From contig NZ_LLEI02000021.1 of assembly GCF_001399455.2 (NCBI RefSeq), forward strand, positions 620,001 through 684,000: a stretch of 64,000 nt of DNA, given 5' to 3'. Below the pieces are notes generated by a model that was not told the origin of the DNA, did not search any database, and was given only the letters and a program-made list of their open reading frames with translations. The position numbers and the translations under genes were made by a program. Source of the stretch: Vibrio bivalvicida (GTDB taxonomy: Bacteria > Pseudomonadota > Gammaproteobacteria > Enterobacterales > Vibrionaceae). Below are positions 29,301-37,770 of the stretch, piece by piece. Numbering within the stretch: the stretch's first letter is position 1; each line of letters begins with the position of its first letter.

Positions 29301-31811
29301 AATAAGATTGATAGCGTTTCGATATTGTCTGAGCTTGCTGAGTATCTGCCTGAGTATATGGTACCAGCGCATCTCGTAGTACTAGATGATTTGCCGTTAA
29401 CTCCAGCAGGTAAGGTAGATAGAAAAGTGCTACCGGAACCAGAGTTCAAATCTGAGCTTTCGCAAGGTTTGCCACCGCAAGGTGAGAAAGAAACTCTCCT
29501 TGCTGAGATTTGGCAAGAGCTAATGGGTATTAATTCTGTTAGCCGAGAAGATAGCTTCTTTGCGTTAGGGGGAGACTCTATATTGAGCCTTCAGCTTGTG
29601 AGTAAACTAAAACTTGCAGGTCTCAACGTATCTCCAAAGCAAGTATTCCAAGCGCCAGTACTGAGCGAGTTAGCACAAGTACTCGAAGCAGCGGCTGAGC
29701 AAGAGCAAAGAGAGTTACCAAAAGAACCATTTGGTCTGATGCCAATTCAGGCTCATTTTATGGCGCAAAACTTTGCTCAGCCAAACCATTGGAACCAGCA
29801 TGTGTGTGTTGAATTGAAGCAAGATATGGATATTCAGGCACTGGATACTGCGCTTAAAGGGTTAGTGGAGCACCATCCCGCGTTGAGGTTGTCGTTTTCT
29901 CAAAATGAGGGTAAATGGCAGCAGCAATACGTCGAGAATGTTTCCCATGATCTTGTTTGGAAAACTCAGCTAGATAGCTTAGAAGCATTCGAAGTGTTTG
30001 CTCACGAGTTGCAAACAAGCCTTGATATTGGAGAAGGTCGACTGATTCAGGCAGGCTACGCTCAAATCGAGGGACAGAAATCTCGCTTGGTGATCGTAAT
30101 TCATCACTTGGCTGTAGATGGCGTCTCATGGCGAGTCCTGATGGATGACTTATGGCGGGCATATCAGCAAACGCTTTCTAGTGACGAAAAGTCAACGAAA
30201 ACAGTTGAGCTACCGCCTGTTTACAGCTCTTTGGATATGGCAGTGAATAGCCTCAACAAATGGGCAGCAACAGAACAAGGCAAAGCTAGGAAAGCAGTGT
30301 GGGATAAACAGGCTTTCCATGCGGAAAATACACACACTAAAGCAACCTATGGCAACAAACATTCACTAAAGGTTGAGCTAAGCCGAGAGGTAACGTCAGC
30401 TTTACTGACATCTGAAAACATCACTGTTGAGCTTGTTTCTGCTTTGACTGTAATTATGGGAAACAGCGAAGATGGTCAAAGCGTGTATCTAGAGAGTCAT
30501 GGTCGTGATGAGTCCGTCTTTGAAGGTTTAGATCTTAGCCGCATGGTGGGCTGGATGACGAGCCTATATCCGATGACTTTGAATGCCTCAGATTCTAGAG
30601 ACGATATCGCCGATCGTATGGCGCTATTGAGCCAAGACTCAGGCATTGGCTATGGACTGCGTTACTTAGACGGTGAGCCTCAAGAACAAAGTGCGGCGCT
30701 AACCTTCAATTACCTAGGGCAGTATCAAGGCAATAGTTTTGCGCATTGGTGTCAACCGGTGTCGTCAAATTCGCATGATCAAGCAGATGGTAACACTATG
30801 TTGACGCCTTTGGTCATCAATGCTCAAGTTGTGGATGGTGTATTAAGCGCAGATTTTGAATATGCAACGAGTTATTATTCTCAATCAGATATCGAGGCCA
30901 AAGCGACTACATGGAAAGAAAAGCTTGAATTGGTACACTCGGCATCTAAATCTCAAAAAGGCGAGGCGATAGCAGCCAAAGCTGACCTCAAATTGATCGA
31001 AAAGCTTAATACCGATGTTGATGGGATTTCACCTGTATTCTGTATTCATCCAGTGACGGGCCGAACAGTTGGTTATCTAAAATTAGCTCAGGCATTGGCG
31101 GGCAAACGCACCGTTTATGGTATTCAGTCTCAAAGCTTCGTCTATCCAAATCGCTTTGACATTTCGTTTAGCGCAATGGCTGATACTTATTGCGCGACTA
31201 TTCGTGAAATACAGCCATCAGGGCCTTACACATTGATTGGTTGGTCGCTCGGCGGCGCGCTTTGTCAAGAAGTCGCAGCTCGTCTCGAAGCAGCAGGTGA
31301 AAGTGTTGCTTTCCTAGGCCTATTGGATTGCTATGTACCGGGCACTGAAATTGCTGAAGACCAATGGGAATCACCGACAGCAAAAGCCAAGCTGATTGAG
31401 CATCTAGAATTGCTCTTGGGTAAGTTATCGGAAGTGCAAAAGCAAAGCTGTCTTGCAGGGTTTGACCAATCATCACCGGATAAATGGCCAAACGTGTTCT
31501 CATCTTGGTTGGTGTCTCAAAACTTCGATCACTATCTGTCTGAAACTGCACAGCAAATGCTGTACAGCTGGGCGGTAGAGCAGCACATGAGAGCGCTGTG
31601 TAACGACTATAAATTGCCGAAGACCCTCACTAAACCAACCGCATACTGGGCCGGTCAGCCAGAAGGGCGAAATAAACTACTGTGCGATGAGATATCTAAA
31701 GTTAACGCCCTCTCAACTAGTGAGGTGTTTGATACTGACCACTTAGGAATTGTTAAGGATGAAATGGTCGTTAACAAACTTAGGCACTTATTAATAAACA
31801 ATACATTATAG
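26391..31811 (+). CDS. Non-ribosomal peptide synthetase, terminal module with epimerase and thioesterase
   Basis: This 1806-residue enzyme is built as C-A-T-E-TE and completes the siderophore begun by the upstream NRPS, to which it is translationally coupled. C has HHIVSDGW at residue 189. The adenylation domain (YTSGSTGKPKG near 668) has the same pocket residues as A1 and A2 upstream, so it should load the same modified ornithine. T has LGGDSI with Ser1063. The epimerase has HHLAVDGVSW at 1238 and ESHGRD. The C-terminal thioesterase has GWSLGG with the nucleophile Ser1619 and a DTDHLG histidine. An epimerase directly before the thioesterase predicts a D-configured last residue. Release by hydrolysis or cyclisation cannot be told from sequence. 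Confidence 0.93.
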   Translation: MTQESNLKAQQKPKIDKFALAKRFLNLGEQEQAKFIALLDAKGMSFEKLPIVPAEEVRDVPLSPAQKRLWDIYQLDAGNSAYHISGGFELIGELSTDKMELALAGVMSKHHALRTRFVVSDQGEPKQHVDQHCIAHVELKDARHLAESQLSEWTAEFIAKPFDLLHEMPVRMACIRASEDKTHVIIVMHHIVSDGWSIGLFMQDLVTAYQGESLEPLSIQYSDFSVWQDALLKVGKGDKDLQFWQQELGEKQPQKLFEWTGDIEPNQRREAQQVSLKFGGNVSERIARLARQNNVTTSSFWLAIWQAALFKLTGRNDINIGMPMANRARPEVSDVIGFFVNTNVVSQDIQPEHSFGQTMTRSHSKVLEIQEHQLLPFDRVVSSLLRERLVGETPYFQVLFNHQVNQTESVEFAPGVAAKPLVLKGNYALFDVALDVLESSSGTLVTLTYAKDRIDPEIMVSLTSTLNLLVSQAEENLNTPLAALNSLDEAQLARLSELSQPEGGWRYQPVTELFDLQGIKQPSATALKHGQQSVTFKQLEEKSNQLANQLVELGVVRDQAVGVLFERGKDMIIAMIAIMKAGGAFLPLDPDYPTDRLAYMIEDSAASLVISEQSLRSRWEEINSHVLSHSDQAASVSPLYLDTLDWQGLSKAKPEVELLPEQLAYIIYTSGSTGKPKGVAIAHDGLSMHVQTIGAQYGMTQDDVELHFASISFDGAVERWTVPLAFGSRLVIRDQQLWSAEQTCDVLKEEGITIACFPPSYVGPLLDWIETTQPQLNVRSWTLGGEAFTRETYDRLQSVVNPPRIINGYGPTETVVTPMIWRAYPRDKLTSAYAPIGQPVGARRLYVLDGLLNQVAQGAVGELYIGEEVGLARGYLGKPDMTSERFMPDPFTNNGDRMYRTGDLVRWREDGVMEYFGRVDQQIKIRGFRIELGEIESRLQQISGVETCVVAAHRHGSMTHLVGYLHGAEANKIDSVSILSELAEYLPEYMVPAHLVVLDDLPLTPAGKVDRKVLPEPEFKSELSQGLPPQGEKETLLAEIWQELMGINSVSREDSFFALGGDSILSLQLVSKLKLAGLNVSPKQVFQAPVLSELAQVLEAAAEQEQRELPKEPFGLMPIQAHFMAQNFAQPNHWNQHVCVELKQDMDIQALDTALKGLVEHHPALRLSFSQNEGKWQQQYVENVSHDLVWKTQLDSLEAFEVFAHELQTSLDIGEGRLIQAGYAQIEGQKSRLVIVIHHLAVDGVSWRVLMDDLWRAYQQTLSSDEKSTKTVELPPVYSSLDMAVNSLNKWAATEQGKARKAVWDKQAFHAENTHTKATYGNKHSLKVELSREVTSALLTSENITVELVSALTVIMGNSEDGQSVYLESHGRDESVFEGLDLSRMVGWMTSLYPMTLNASDSRDDIADRMALLSQDSGIGYGLRYLDGEPQEQSAALTFNYLGQYQGNSFAHWCQPVSSNSHDQADGNTMLTPLVINAQVVDGVLSADFEYATSYYSQSDIEAKATTWKEKLELVHSASKSQKGEAIAAKADLKLIEKLNTDVDGISPVFCIHPVTGRTVGYLKLAQALAGKRTVYGIQSQSFVYPNRFDISFSAMADTYCATIREIQPSGPYTLIGWSLGGALCQEVAARLEAAGESVAFLGLLDCYVPGTEIAEDQWESPTAKAKLIEHLELLLGKLSEVQKQSCLAGFDQSSPDKWPNVFSSWLVSQNFDHYLSETAQQMLYSWAVEQHMRALCNDYKLPKTLTKPTAYWAGQPEGRNKLLCDEISKVNALSTSEVFDTDHLGIVKDEMVVNKLRHLLINNTL

Positions 31812-31883
31812 ATCCATGACAACTAATTTATAGATTCCATTTTTATATAAAACTCGTTACACTCCATTATGATTTGAATACAA

Positions 31884-31900
31884 ATGATAATAATTATCAT
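31884..31900. promoter_or_regulatory. Fur box before the receptor gene
   Basis: ATGATAAT (31884-31891) and ATTATCAT (31893-31900) form a perfect palindrome around a single A, an excellent Fur site. It lies 48 bases before the TonB receptor start and so controls receptor, acetyltransferase and perhaps monooxygenase. Confidence 0.85.
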
Positions 31901-31947
31901 AAGACATACGAAATATATCGGTTCAGCCGAATGTTAAGGAGAAACAT

Positions 31948-34173
31948 ATGAATCGGCAGTTTATGCTGAGCCCAGCTTGTTTGGCAGTAGCCTTTGCTTT
32001 ATCTGCTAGTGTGGTTAATGCAGCAGAAGACGAAACAATAGTAGTAGTAGGTCATCAACACGAAAGCTCTGTTGGGCCTGACTTTAGCTATCTAGGACAA
32101 AAGAGTCGTACAGCGACCAAAACAGATTTGGCTATTCATGAAACACCGCGTGCTGTTTCTGTTGTCACTCGCGAACAAATGGATGACCGAGCGTCTATCA
32201 GCATTTCTGATGCACTACAGTACACACCAGGTATTCAGACTAACCATTACGGTGATGATAATAAGCAAGATTGGTTTGTTGTCCGCGGTTTTGCTCAAGC
32301 AGGAACTGGCCTTTACCAAGATGGAACACGTCTTTATTCAGCCGGTTTCTACAGCTGGCAGATTGACCCGTTTGGTCTTGAGCGTGTAGAAGTTCTGCGC
32401 GGTCCGGCATCAGTGCTATACGGACAAAACCCTCCTGGTGGCTTGATCAATACAGTCAGCAAGCGCCCACAGTTCGATGGTGGCTCAGGTCAGGTAGCTG
32501 TTGAGTATGGATCGTTTGATAGAAAGCAGATTAGCGTAGACGTCAACCGCGAGATTAATGAAGACGTTGCCTTTCGTTTGGTGGCAATGGGCCGAAAGAA
32601 TGGTACTAAAGTCGACAATGTTGATGCTGAGCGTATATTAATTGCACCATCATTAGCGTGGAACATTAGCGACACGACTAACATTACTTTCCTAACTAGC
32701 TATCAGAAAGATGACTCAGACCCGTACTTACAGTTTTTGCCAGTTGAAGGCACGTTAACACCAAACAAAAATGGTCAAATACCGGATAACTTGGCTATAG
32801 GTAATCCGGACTGGGAAAAATTTGAGCGTGAACAGTTATCAGTGGGTTATGAATTTGACCATGAATTCAACAATGTAGTGAGTTTTGGTCAATCGACAAG
32901 ATACAGTCGTATGGATATAGATTTACGCCAAATGTACTTCTCATCATACGCTAGAGATGTCCAAACGTTAGGTCCGCTTCTCGATCCTACAAATGATCGC
33001 CAAACTATAGTTCGCAACGCGACGACAGATAAAGGTCATTCAGATGCGTTTAACATCGATAATCGATTAGTTTTCAACTTTAACACAGGGCCAGTTAAAC
33101 ATACTTTATTAACGGGTATCGATTACCAACAAATCAAAATTGATAGTCAAGATTACGCGGCAGATCCAATTGTTGCAGATGGAAACAGCCCAATCCCTGT
33201 TCCTGGACTTGGAACGGTTTCTGACCCAAGATTCAACTTATATAATCCAAGCTATAGCAACAACGTAGTTCTACTTAACTCAACTACTCTTCAGCCACTA
33301 ACGGATGCTGATTTAGAAACAACCGTCACTAAAAATCGTCAAGCTGGTCTCTATCTACAAGATCAAATGCGAATTAATGATTGGGTAGTGCAAGCAGGTG
33401 TGCGTTACGATGACACGTCGAATCAGCAACGTAACCAGACTACAGGGAAGGCTTATGAAGCTGATTACCAAGAATGGACTTCAAATGCGGGTGTTGCGTA
33501 TGTAATGGGCAATGGTTTTACGCCTTATGCTAACTACGCTCAATCTTTTGAACCACAAGTCCGTACAGTAACCAATCAGCCAGCGAAGCCAGAGCGCGGG
33601 GCGTCGTTTGAAATTGGTTTGAAGTATCAGCCTCGAAGCTTCGATGGTTACTTTAACCTGTCTGTTTATGATGCAGCTAAGACAAATGTCGTACAAGTTG
33701 ATGGCTCAGATATCAAGCAAGTGGGTGAAATCCGTAACCAGGGGATTGAACTTGAAGCAGTTGCTAATGTAACTCAATCTCTAACTCTTATCGGTAACAT
33801 CACTCATCTTGATTCAGAAATCAAAGATGACAAAGACAAGTCGCTTGTTGGTAAAACGCCTCAGCAAGTGGCAGATACGCTAGCTTCAGCGTGGGCTAAA
33901 TACCAGTTCTTTGATGGTGTGCTTAACGGTCTAAGTGTTGGTGGTGGTGTGCGTTATACAGGCGATACTTATGCTGGTAACGATAATACCCAGAAGGTGT
34001 CAGCTTACACATTGTATGATGCGACGGTGAGTTACCGTTTCCAAGACTACAAGTTCCAAGTCGCTGCGAAGAATATCTTTGATAAAGAGTACATCGCAAC
34101 ATGTACAAGTAATTACTGGTGTTACTACGGTGACCGCCGCAACGTCATTGCGAGCTTGAGCTATGACTGGTAA
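31948..34173 (+). CDS. TonB-dependent ferric siderophore receptor
   Basis: This 741-residue outer membrane receptor has a signal peptide ending VVNAAED and a TonB-box-like DETIVVVG just after it. The plug domain follows (HETPRAVSVVTREQMDD, LQYTPGIQTN, VEVLRGPASVLYGQNPPGGLIN), then a 22-strand barrel ending in an aromatic residue (SYDW), as barrel-assembly requires. The plug motifs place it in the FhuE/FoxA/FpvA-like group of hydroxamate receptors. It has its own Fur box and a ribosome binding site AAGGAG, and its last 11 bases overlap the acetyltransferase gene. It should import the siderophore made by this locus. Confidence 0.93.
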   Translation: MNRQFMLSPACLAVAFALSASVVNAAEDETIVVVGHQHESSVGPDFSYLGQKSRTATKTDLAIHETPRAVSVVTREQMDDRASISISDALQYTPGIQTNHYGDDNKQDWFVVRGFAQAGTGLYQDGTRLYSAGFYSWQIDPFGLERVEVLRGPASVLYGQNPPGGLINTVSKRPQFDGGSGQVAVEYGSFDRKQISVDVNREINEDVAFRLVAMGRKNGTKVDNVDAERILIAPSLAWNISDTTNITFLTSYQKDDSDPYLQFLPVEGTLTPNKNGQIPDNLAIGNPDWEKFEREQLSVGYEFDHEFNNVVSFGQSTRYSRMDIDLRQMYFSSYARDVQTLGPLLDPTNDRQTIVRNATTDKGHSDAFNIDNRLVFNFNTGPVKHTLLTGIDYQQIKIDSQDYAADPIVADGNSPIPVPGLGTVSDPRFNLYNPSYSNNVVLLNSTTLQPLTDADLETTVTKNRQAGLYLQDQMRINDWVVQAGVRYDDTSNQQRNQTTGKAYEADYQEWTSNAGVAYVMGNGFTPYANYAQSFEPQVRTVTNQPAKPERGASFEIGLKYQPRSFDGYFNLSVYDAAKTNVVQVDGSDIKQVGEIRNQGIELEAVANVTQSLTLIGNITHLDSEIKDDKDKSLVGKTPQQVADTLASAWAKYQFFDGVLNGLSVGGGVRYTGDTYAGNDNTQKVSAYTLYDATVSYRFQDYKFQVAAKNIFDKEYIATCTSNYWCYYGDRRNVIASLSYDW

Positions 34174-35131
34174 CCGTCATGCCCTAAACACTCTGCCTAT
34201 AGGGCAGAGTGTTCAGCAGCAAGGGGATAAATGCTGCATCGATCTTGGTGAAGGTAGAATAACGGTTAGTAACGAGAGCGATGGATACTGGATAGTTAGT
34301 GAGAATACATTAACGGATTCAGAGTATGTTAAAGCTTTGGTAGTTTTGCTTGAGCAGCGCAAAGATATTCGATGTATTGAGCTTAACGAAAATTCTGCCT
34401 CTGCTTTAGAAGACATCGTTCAAGTTAGCGCAGAAGGAATTAGACTTGTTTGGCGAGAGAGCTTACTTCAACTGCCGGAGTTTTGGTTGCAGCAGCAACG
34501 TCGATTAATTCCACACAAACAGATTCTTGCGGGTAATGGCTACCATCCTTTGCGTCCAAGACCTCAAAAAGGCGAGTTGTACAGCCGCTACATTCCTGAG
34601 CTAGGGCAGACGCTGTCTCTTATTGGTCTTGATGTAGAGCAACACGCAGAGCTGTTTTCAAAATGGCAAAACAGTGAACGAGTGGCCGCGTTTTGGGAGC
34701 AGACAGGCACTTTAGAAGAGCATAAAGCTTATCTAGAGGAGCAGTTGGTCAATGATAAAAATCAGCTATTGATTGTGTGCCTTAATAACGAACCCTTTGC
34801 CTACATTGAAGCCTACTGGACAAAAGAGGATCGTATCGCGCCGTATTATGCAGCAGGCGATTACGACCGCGGTATTCATATGCTTGTTGGTGAAGAGCAT
34901 CACCGTGGCAGTCATAAAGTGGCCGCTTGGCTTCCTTCAGTATGCCACTTCCTTTACCTGTCCGATCCTAGGACAGAGAAAATCGTCAGCGAACCAAGAG
35001 CAGATAACGCCAAGATGATTGGCTATCTGCAGAAATTCGGTTTCGCCAAGTTAAAAGAATTCGACTTCCCTCATAAGAGGGCAGCTCTAATGTGTCAGTT
35101 GAGAGATACCTTCTTTAGCGATTGCTTTTAG
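34163..35131 (+). CDS. Siderophore N-acyltransferase (IucB/AlcB-like GNAT)
   Basis: This 322-residue protein has a variable N-terminal half and a C-terminal GNAT domain (about residues 135-315) of the siderophore acyltransferase type. The markers are RYIPELGQTLSL at the start of the domain, FAYIEAYWTKEDRIAPYY, then YDRGIHMLVGEEHHRGSHK and EPRADNAKMIGYLQKFGF near the acetyl-CoA site. It most likely acetylates the N5-hydroxyl amine of ornithine made by the neighbouring monooxygenase, giving the hydroxamate used by three of the NRPS modules. The start codon lies in the last codons of the receptor gene. Confidence 0.85.
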   Translation: MTGNRHALNTLPIGQSVQQQGDKCCIDLGEGRITVSNESDGYWIVSENTLTDSEYVKALVVLLEQRKDIRCIELNENSASALEDIVQVSAEGIRLVWRESLLQLPEFWLQQQRRLIPHKQILAGNGYHPLRPRPQKGELYSRYIPELGQTLSLIGLDVEQHAELFSKWQNSERVAAFWEQTGTLEEHKAYLEEQLVNDKNQLLIVCLNNEPFAYIEAYWTKEDRIAPYYAAGDYDRGIHMLVGEEHHRGSHKVAAWLPSVCHFLYLSDPRTEKIVSEPRADNAKMIGYLQKFGFAKLKEFDFPHKRAALMCQLRDTFFSDCF

Positions 35132-35206
35132 TATCGCAACCCAGTTTTAGGGTGTCTCGGGGATAGAGAGCCAAAGAGCTCAACGGAAAAACATGAGGTT
35201 ACAAAA

Positions 35207-36499
35207 ATGACAGACCAGATTAAGGAATATGATGTGCTTGGCGTGGGCTTTGGCCCTGCTAACCTGTCAATTGCGATTGCGTTAGAAGAAACGGCGCAGA
35301 ACCAAGAATTAAGCTACTGCTTCCTAGAGCAGAAATCTCATTTCGAATGGCATGGTGGCATGTTGCTAGATGGCACTCGAATGCAGATTTCTTGTTTGAA
35401 AGATTTGGTTACGCTGCGCAATCCAACCAGCCCTTATTCCTTTGTAAACTACCTACATTCACATGACCGCTTAAGTTCATTCATAAACTTGGGTTCTTTG
35501 CACCCTTCACGTGTAGAATTCAATGACTACCTGACTTGGGTTGCAAACCAGTTTGATTCTGTCGTGACCTATGGACAACGCGTTATCGATATCGACCCGA
35601 TTGAAGTTGACGGAGAAATTACTAAAGTTCGCGTTGTTTCGACAGATATCAACGGCGAGAAAACAGTCCGTATTGCCAAAAACCTATTGATTGGAATGGG
35701 AGGTATGCCGAAGCTGCCGGAACTGTTCAACGGTATAGAGGATGAAAAAGTGATTCACTCTTCTAAATACAAAGTGTGGCGTGAACAGTTCAATGCGAGT
35801 ACTGAAACACCTAAGATTGCGGTCGTAGGAGCAGGTCAGAGTGCAGCAGAAATTTTCGTTGACCTAACAAATCGTTATGAAGAAGGCGAAGTACACTTGG
35901 TTAACCGTAACTTTGCTCTACATCCCGCCGATGACAGCGCATTTGTAAATGAGATCTTCGACCCAGAGTTTACTGACCACGTTTATTCAAGCTCGGATGA
36001 AGAGCGTAAGACGATTCTGTCACGCTTTAATGGTACAAACTATTCCGTGGTAGATACTGAAGAACTGAGTGCGATTTATGAGCGCTTATATTTGCAAAAA
36101 GTTACAGGGGAAGGTAAGCACGAACACCTGCGCTGCCATGATATTCAAGAGGTAGGGCAGAAAGAAGGTAAGATTTCGCTTCGATACAATGACCGTATTC
36201 ATTCGCAGCAGAACTGGCACGATTATGATGCAGTTGTTCTCGCAACGGGTTACCGCTATGACCAATTCAACCGAATGTTGGATAAGCTTGAGCCTTTGAT
36301 GTCTGATAAACAAGTTGAGCGACACTACCGTTTACCAATGCAAGATTCTTGTAAGGTAAATGTGTTCCTCCAAGGTTGTTGTGAGTCGTCTCATGGGCTA
36401 AGTGACACCCTGTTGTCCGTTCTTGCCGTCCGCTCAAAAGAAATTGTTGATTCACTCTACTCAAATATTGTGCCGGAAAAAGAGCTAACACAAGCTTAA
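35207..36499 (+). CDS. L-ornithine (lysine) N-monooxygenase
   Basis: This 430-residue FAD- and NADPH-dependent enzyme is of the PvdA/IucD/SidA type and hydroxylates the side-chain amine of ornithine (or lysine), the first step to the hydroxamate. The FAD motif is GVGFGPANLS near the N-terminus, the NADPH motif is AVVGAGQSAAEIF at about residues 205-217, and the conserved ATGY motif appears as VVLATGYRYD. The neighbouring NRPS pocket pattern favours ornithine. It is the last gene of the siderophore locus and is followed by a strong terminator. Confidence 0.92.
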   Translation: MTDQIKEYDVLGVGFGPANLSIAIALEETAQNQELSYCFLEQKSHFEWHGGMLLDGTRMQISCLKDLVTLRNPTSPYSFVNYLHSHDRLSSFINLGSLHPSRVEFNDYLTWVANQFDSVVTYGQRVIDIDPIEVDGEITKVRVVSTDINGEKTVRIAKNLLIGMGGMPKLPELFNGIEDEKVIHSSKYKVWREQFNASTETPKIAVVGAGQSAAEIFVDLTNRYEEGEVHLVNRNFALHPADDSAFVNEIFDPEFTDHVYSSSDEERKTILSRFNGTNYSVVDTEELSAIYERLYLQKVTGEGKHEHLRCHDIQEVGQKEGKISLRYNDRIHSQQNWHDYDAVVLATGYRYDQFNRMLDKLEPLMSDKQVERHYRLPMQDSCKVNVFLQGCCESSHGLSDTLLSVLAVRSKEIVDSLYSNIVPEKELTQA

Positions 36500-36512
36500 A
36501 GCAACTCAATAG

Positions 36513-36552
36513 AACTTGTCGCATCGTTAAGCTTGCGACAAGTTTTGTTTTA
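36513..36552 (+). terminator. Rho-independent terminator closing the siderophore locus
   Basis: AACTTGTCGCA (36513-36523) and TGCGACAAGTT (36534-36544) form a perfect 11-bp stem, followed by TTGTTTTA. Confidence 0.92.
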
Positions 36553-36643
36553 ATTAACTCTTTCTTATCTTTATCCCCTTTTGTTATTTTAGATATTCCT
36601 CGTTATCAATTGGTGAACTAATTTCGATGTAAAGGAGAGAGAA

Positions 36644-37057
36644 ATGAGCTATTTAGTCGAAGGTTCTTGTCAATGTGGTCAGGTTTCTTACAAACTTAGC
36701 CAGCCACCAAAGATGGTGATTGCGTGCCACTGTATAGAATGCCAAAAATTGTCTACGGCACCATTTAGTGTGACAGCCGTTGTTGGCGCGGATGACATTG
36801 AATTTCGTGGTGAGTTAAAAGAGTGGCGCCGCTTAGCTGACAGCGGTAATAAAAATTATGCTAAATTCTGCCCGGAGTGCGGTAACCGAGTGTATCACTT
36901 CAACCCAGATGACCAATCAACACTCAAGCTCAAACTCAAAGCCAGTACGCCAACCAATCATGATGTTTTTGAACCCACGGTGCACGTTTGGGTGAGTGAG
37001 AAACAAGAATGGTACCAATTACCTGAAGGTGCCAAAGTTTTTGACAAACAGCCTTAG
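36644..37057 (+). CDS. GFA family zinc-binding protein
   Basis: This 137-residue protein has the cysteine pattern of the glutathione-dependent formaldehyde-activating / CENP-V family: GSCQCGQV near the N-terminus, ACHCIECQK next, and FCPECGNRVYHF later, which together bind two zinc ions. Members are often annotated as formaldehyde-activating, but for most the substrate is unproven. It has a strong ribosome binding site (AAGGAGAGA). Its last four bases overlap the end of the convergent response regulator gene. Confidence 0.85.
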   Translation: MSYLVEGSCQCGQVSYKLSQPPKMVIACHCIECQKLSTAPFSVTAVVGADDIEFRGELKEWRRLADSGNKNYAKFCPECGNRVYHFNPDDQSTLKLKLKASTPTNHDVFEPTVHVWVSEKQEWYQLPEGAKVFDKQP

Positions 37058-37770
37058 TTCTCGTGTGCTAACTGGGTTTCATCCAAACGGGCATAGAAAG
37101 AATGGACTTCAATGATGGTGCTTAATTCGCTTAGGCGTCGGATCAATTTAGCATTAAGCTTTGTTCCTGCTTTGAGTAAACAGCCCCCCGTTTTTGCACA
37201 GATGTTCTCAAGTACAATCATGTCTTCCTTGAGCTCGGAGAGGTTTTCAATCTTAAATACGTGAGAAGAAACCTCTCGAATTCTCGGTGCGTTAGGTTCT
37301 GGATCTGTGATTGAGACTTCAAAGTTGACCTCTGTTGAAACTGTGCCGTAGAGGTGCTTTTGATATAAACGCTTTGGCTCAGAGACAGCAGATTTTATTT
37401 GCTCTTGAGCATTTTGCACCGTGACAGGTTTAACCAAAAAGGCATCAATTTCCAATGTCATGCAAGCTGCGATGGTTACGGTATCTGAAAGTGTTGTTAC
37501 AGCGATGATACTTGTTACATCAGCAGCCGCGCTCTTGCCTTCACGCACCAATTTGATAAGTTCGAGCCCGTTGATTTTTGGCATGTTAATGTCTGTGATA
37601 ATTAAGTCAACTTTGTGATGGTCTAACTTGGAGAGTGCTTCTTCACCATTTTGAGCACTTAGTAAATTTTCATAGCCTGCTCTTACTAGCATATTGATGA
37701 GGGCTCTGCGGGAGAATTTATGATCTTCGACAATGAGAATCGTATAGTCACGCGGATTAAATGGATTCAT
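37054..37770 (-). CDS. Response regulator with a non-DNA-binding C-terminal part
   Basis: This 238-residue protein has a REC domain (residues 10-130) with acidic pair ED at 15-16, phospho-acceptor Asp60 in LIITDINMP and the lysine in LVKPV. The C-terminal hundred residues carry no recognisable helix-turn-helix. They include [21 protein letters not shown], a segment resembling the stretch found beside cyclic-di-GMP or HD-type output modules, but no domain is assigned. It overlaps the upstream kinase gene by four bases (ATGA) and is surely its partner. Confidence 0.85.
   Translation of the reverse strand: MNPFNPRDYTILIVEDHKFSRRALINMLVRAGYENLLSAQNGEEALSKLDHHKVDLIITDINMPKINGLELIKLVREGKSAAADVTSIIAVTTLSDTVTIAACMTLEIDAFLVKPVTVQNAQEQIKSAVSEPKRLYQKHLYGTVSTEVNFEVSITDPEPNAPRIREVSSHVFKIENLSELKEDMIVLENICAKTGGCLLKAGTKLNAKLIRRLSELSTIIEVHSFYARLDETQLAHEN

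Noticed and set aside
37054..37057. Overlapping stop codons of the GFA gene and the response regulator
   Set aside because: It is an ordinary convergent overlap with no further structure.
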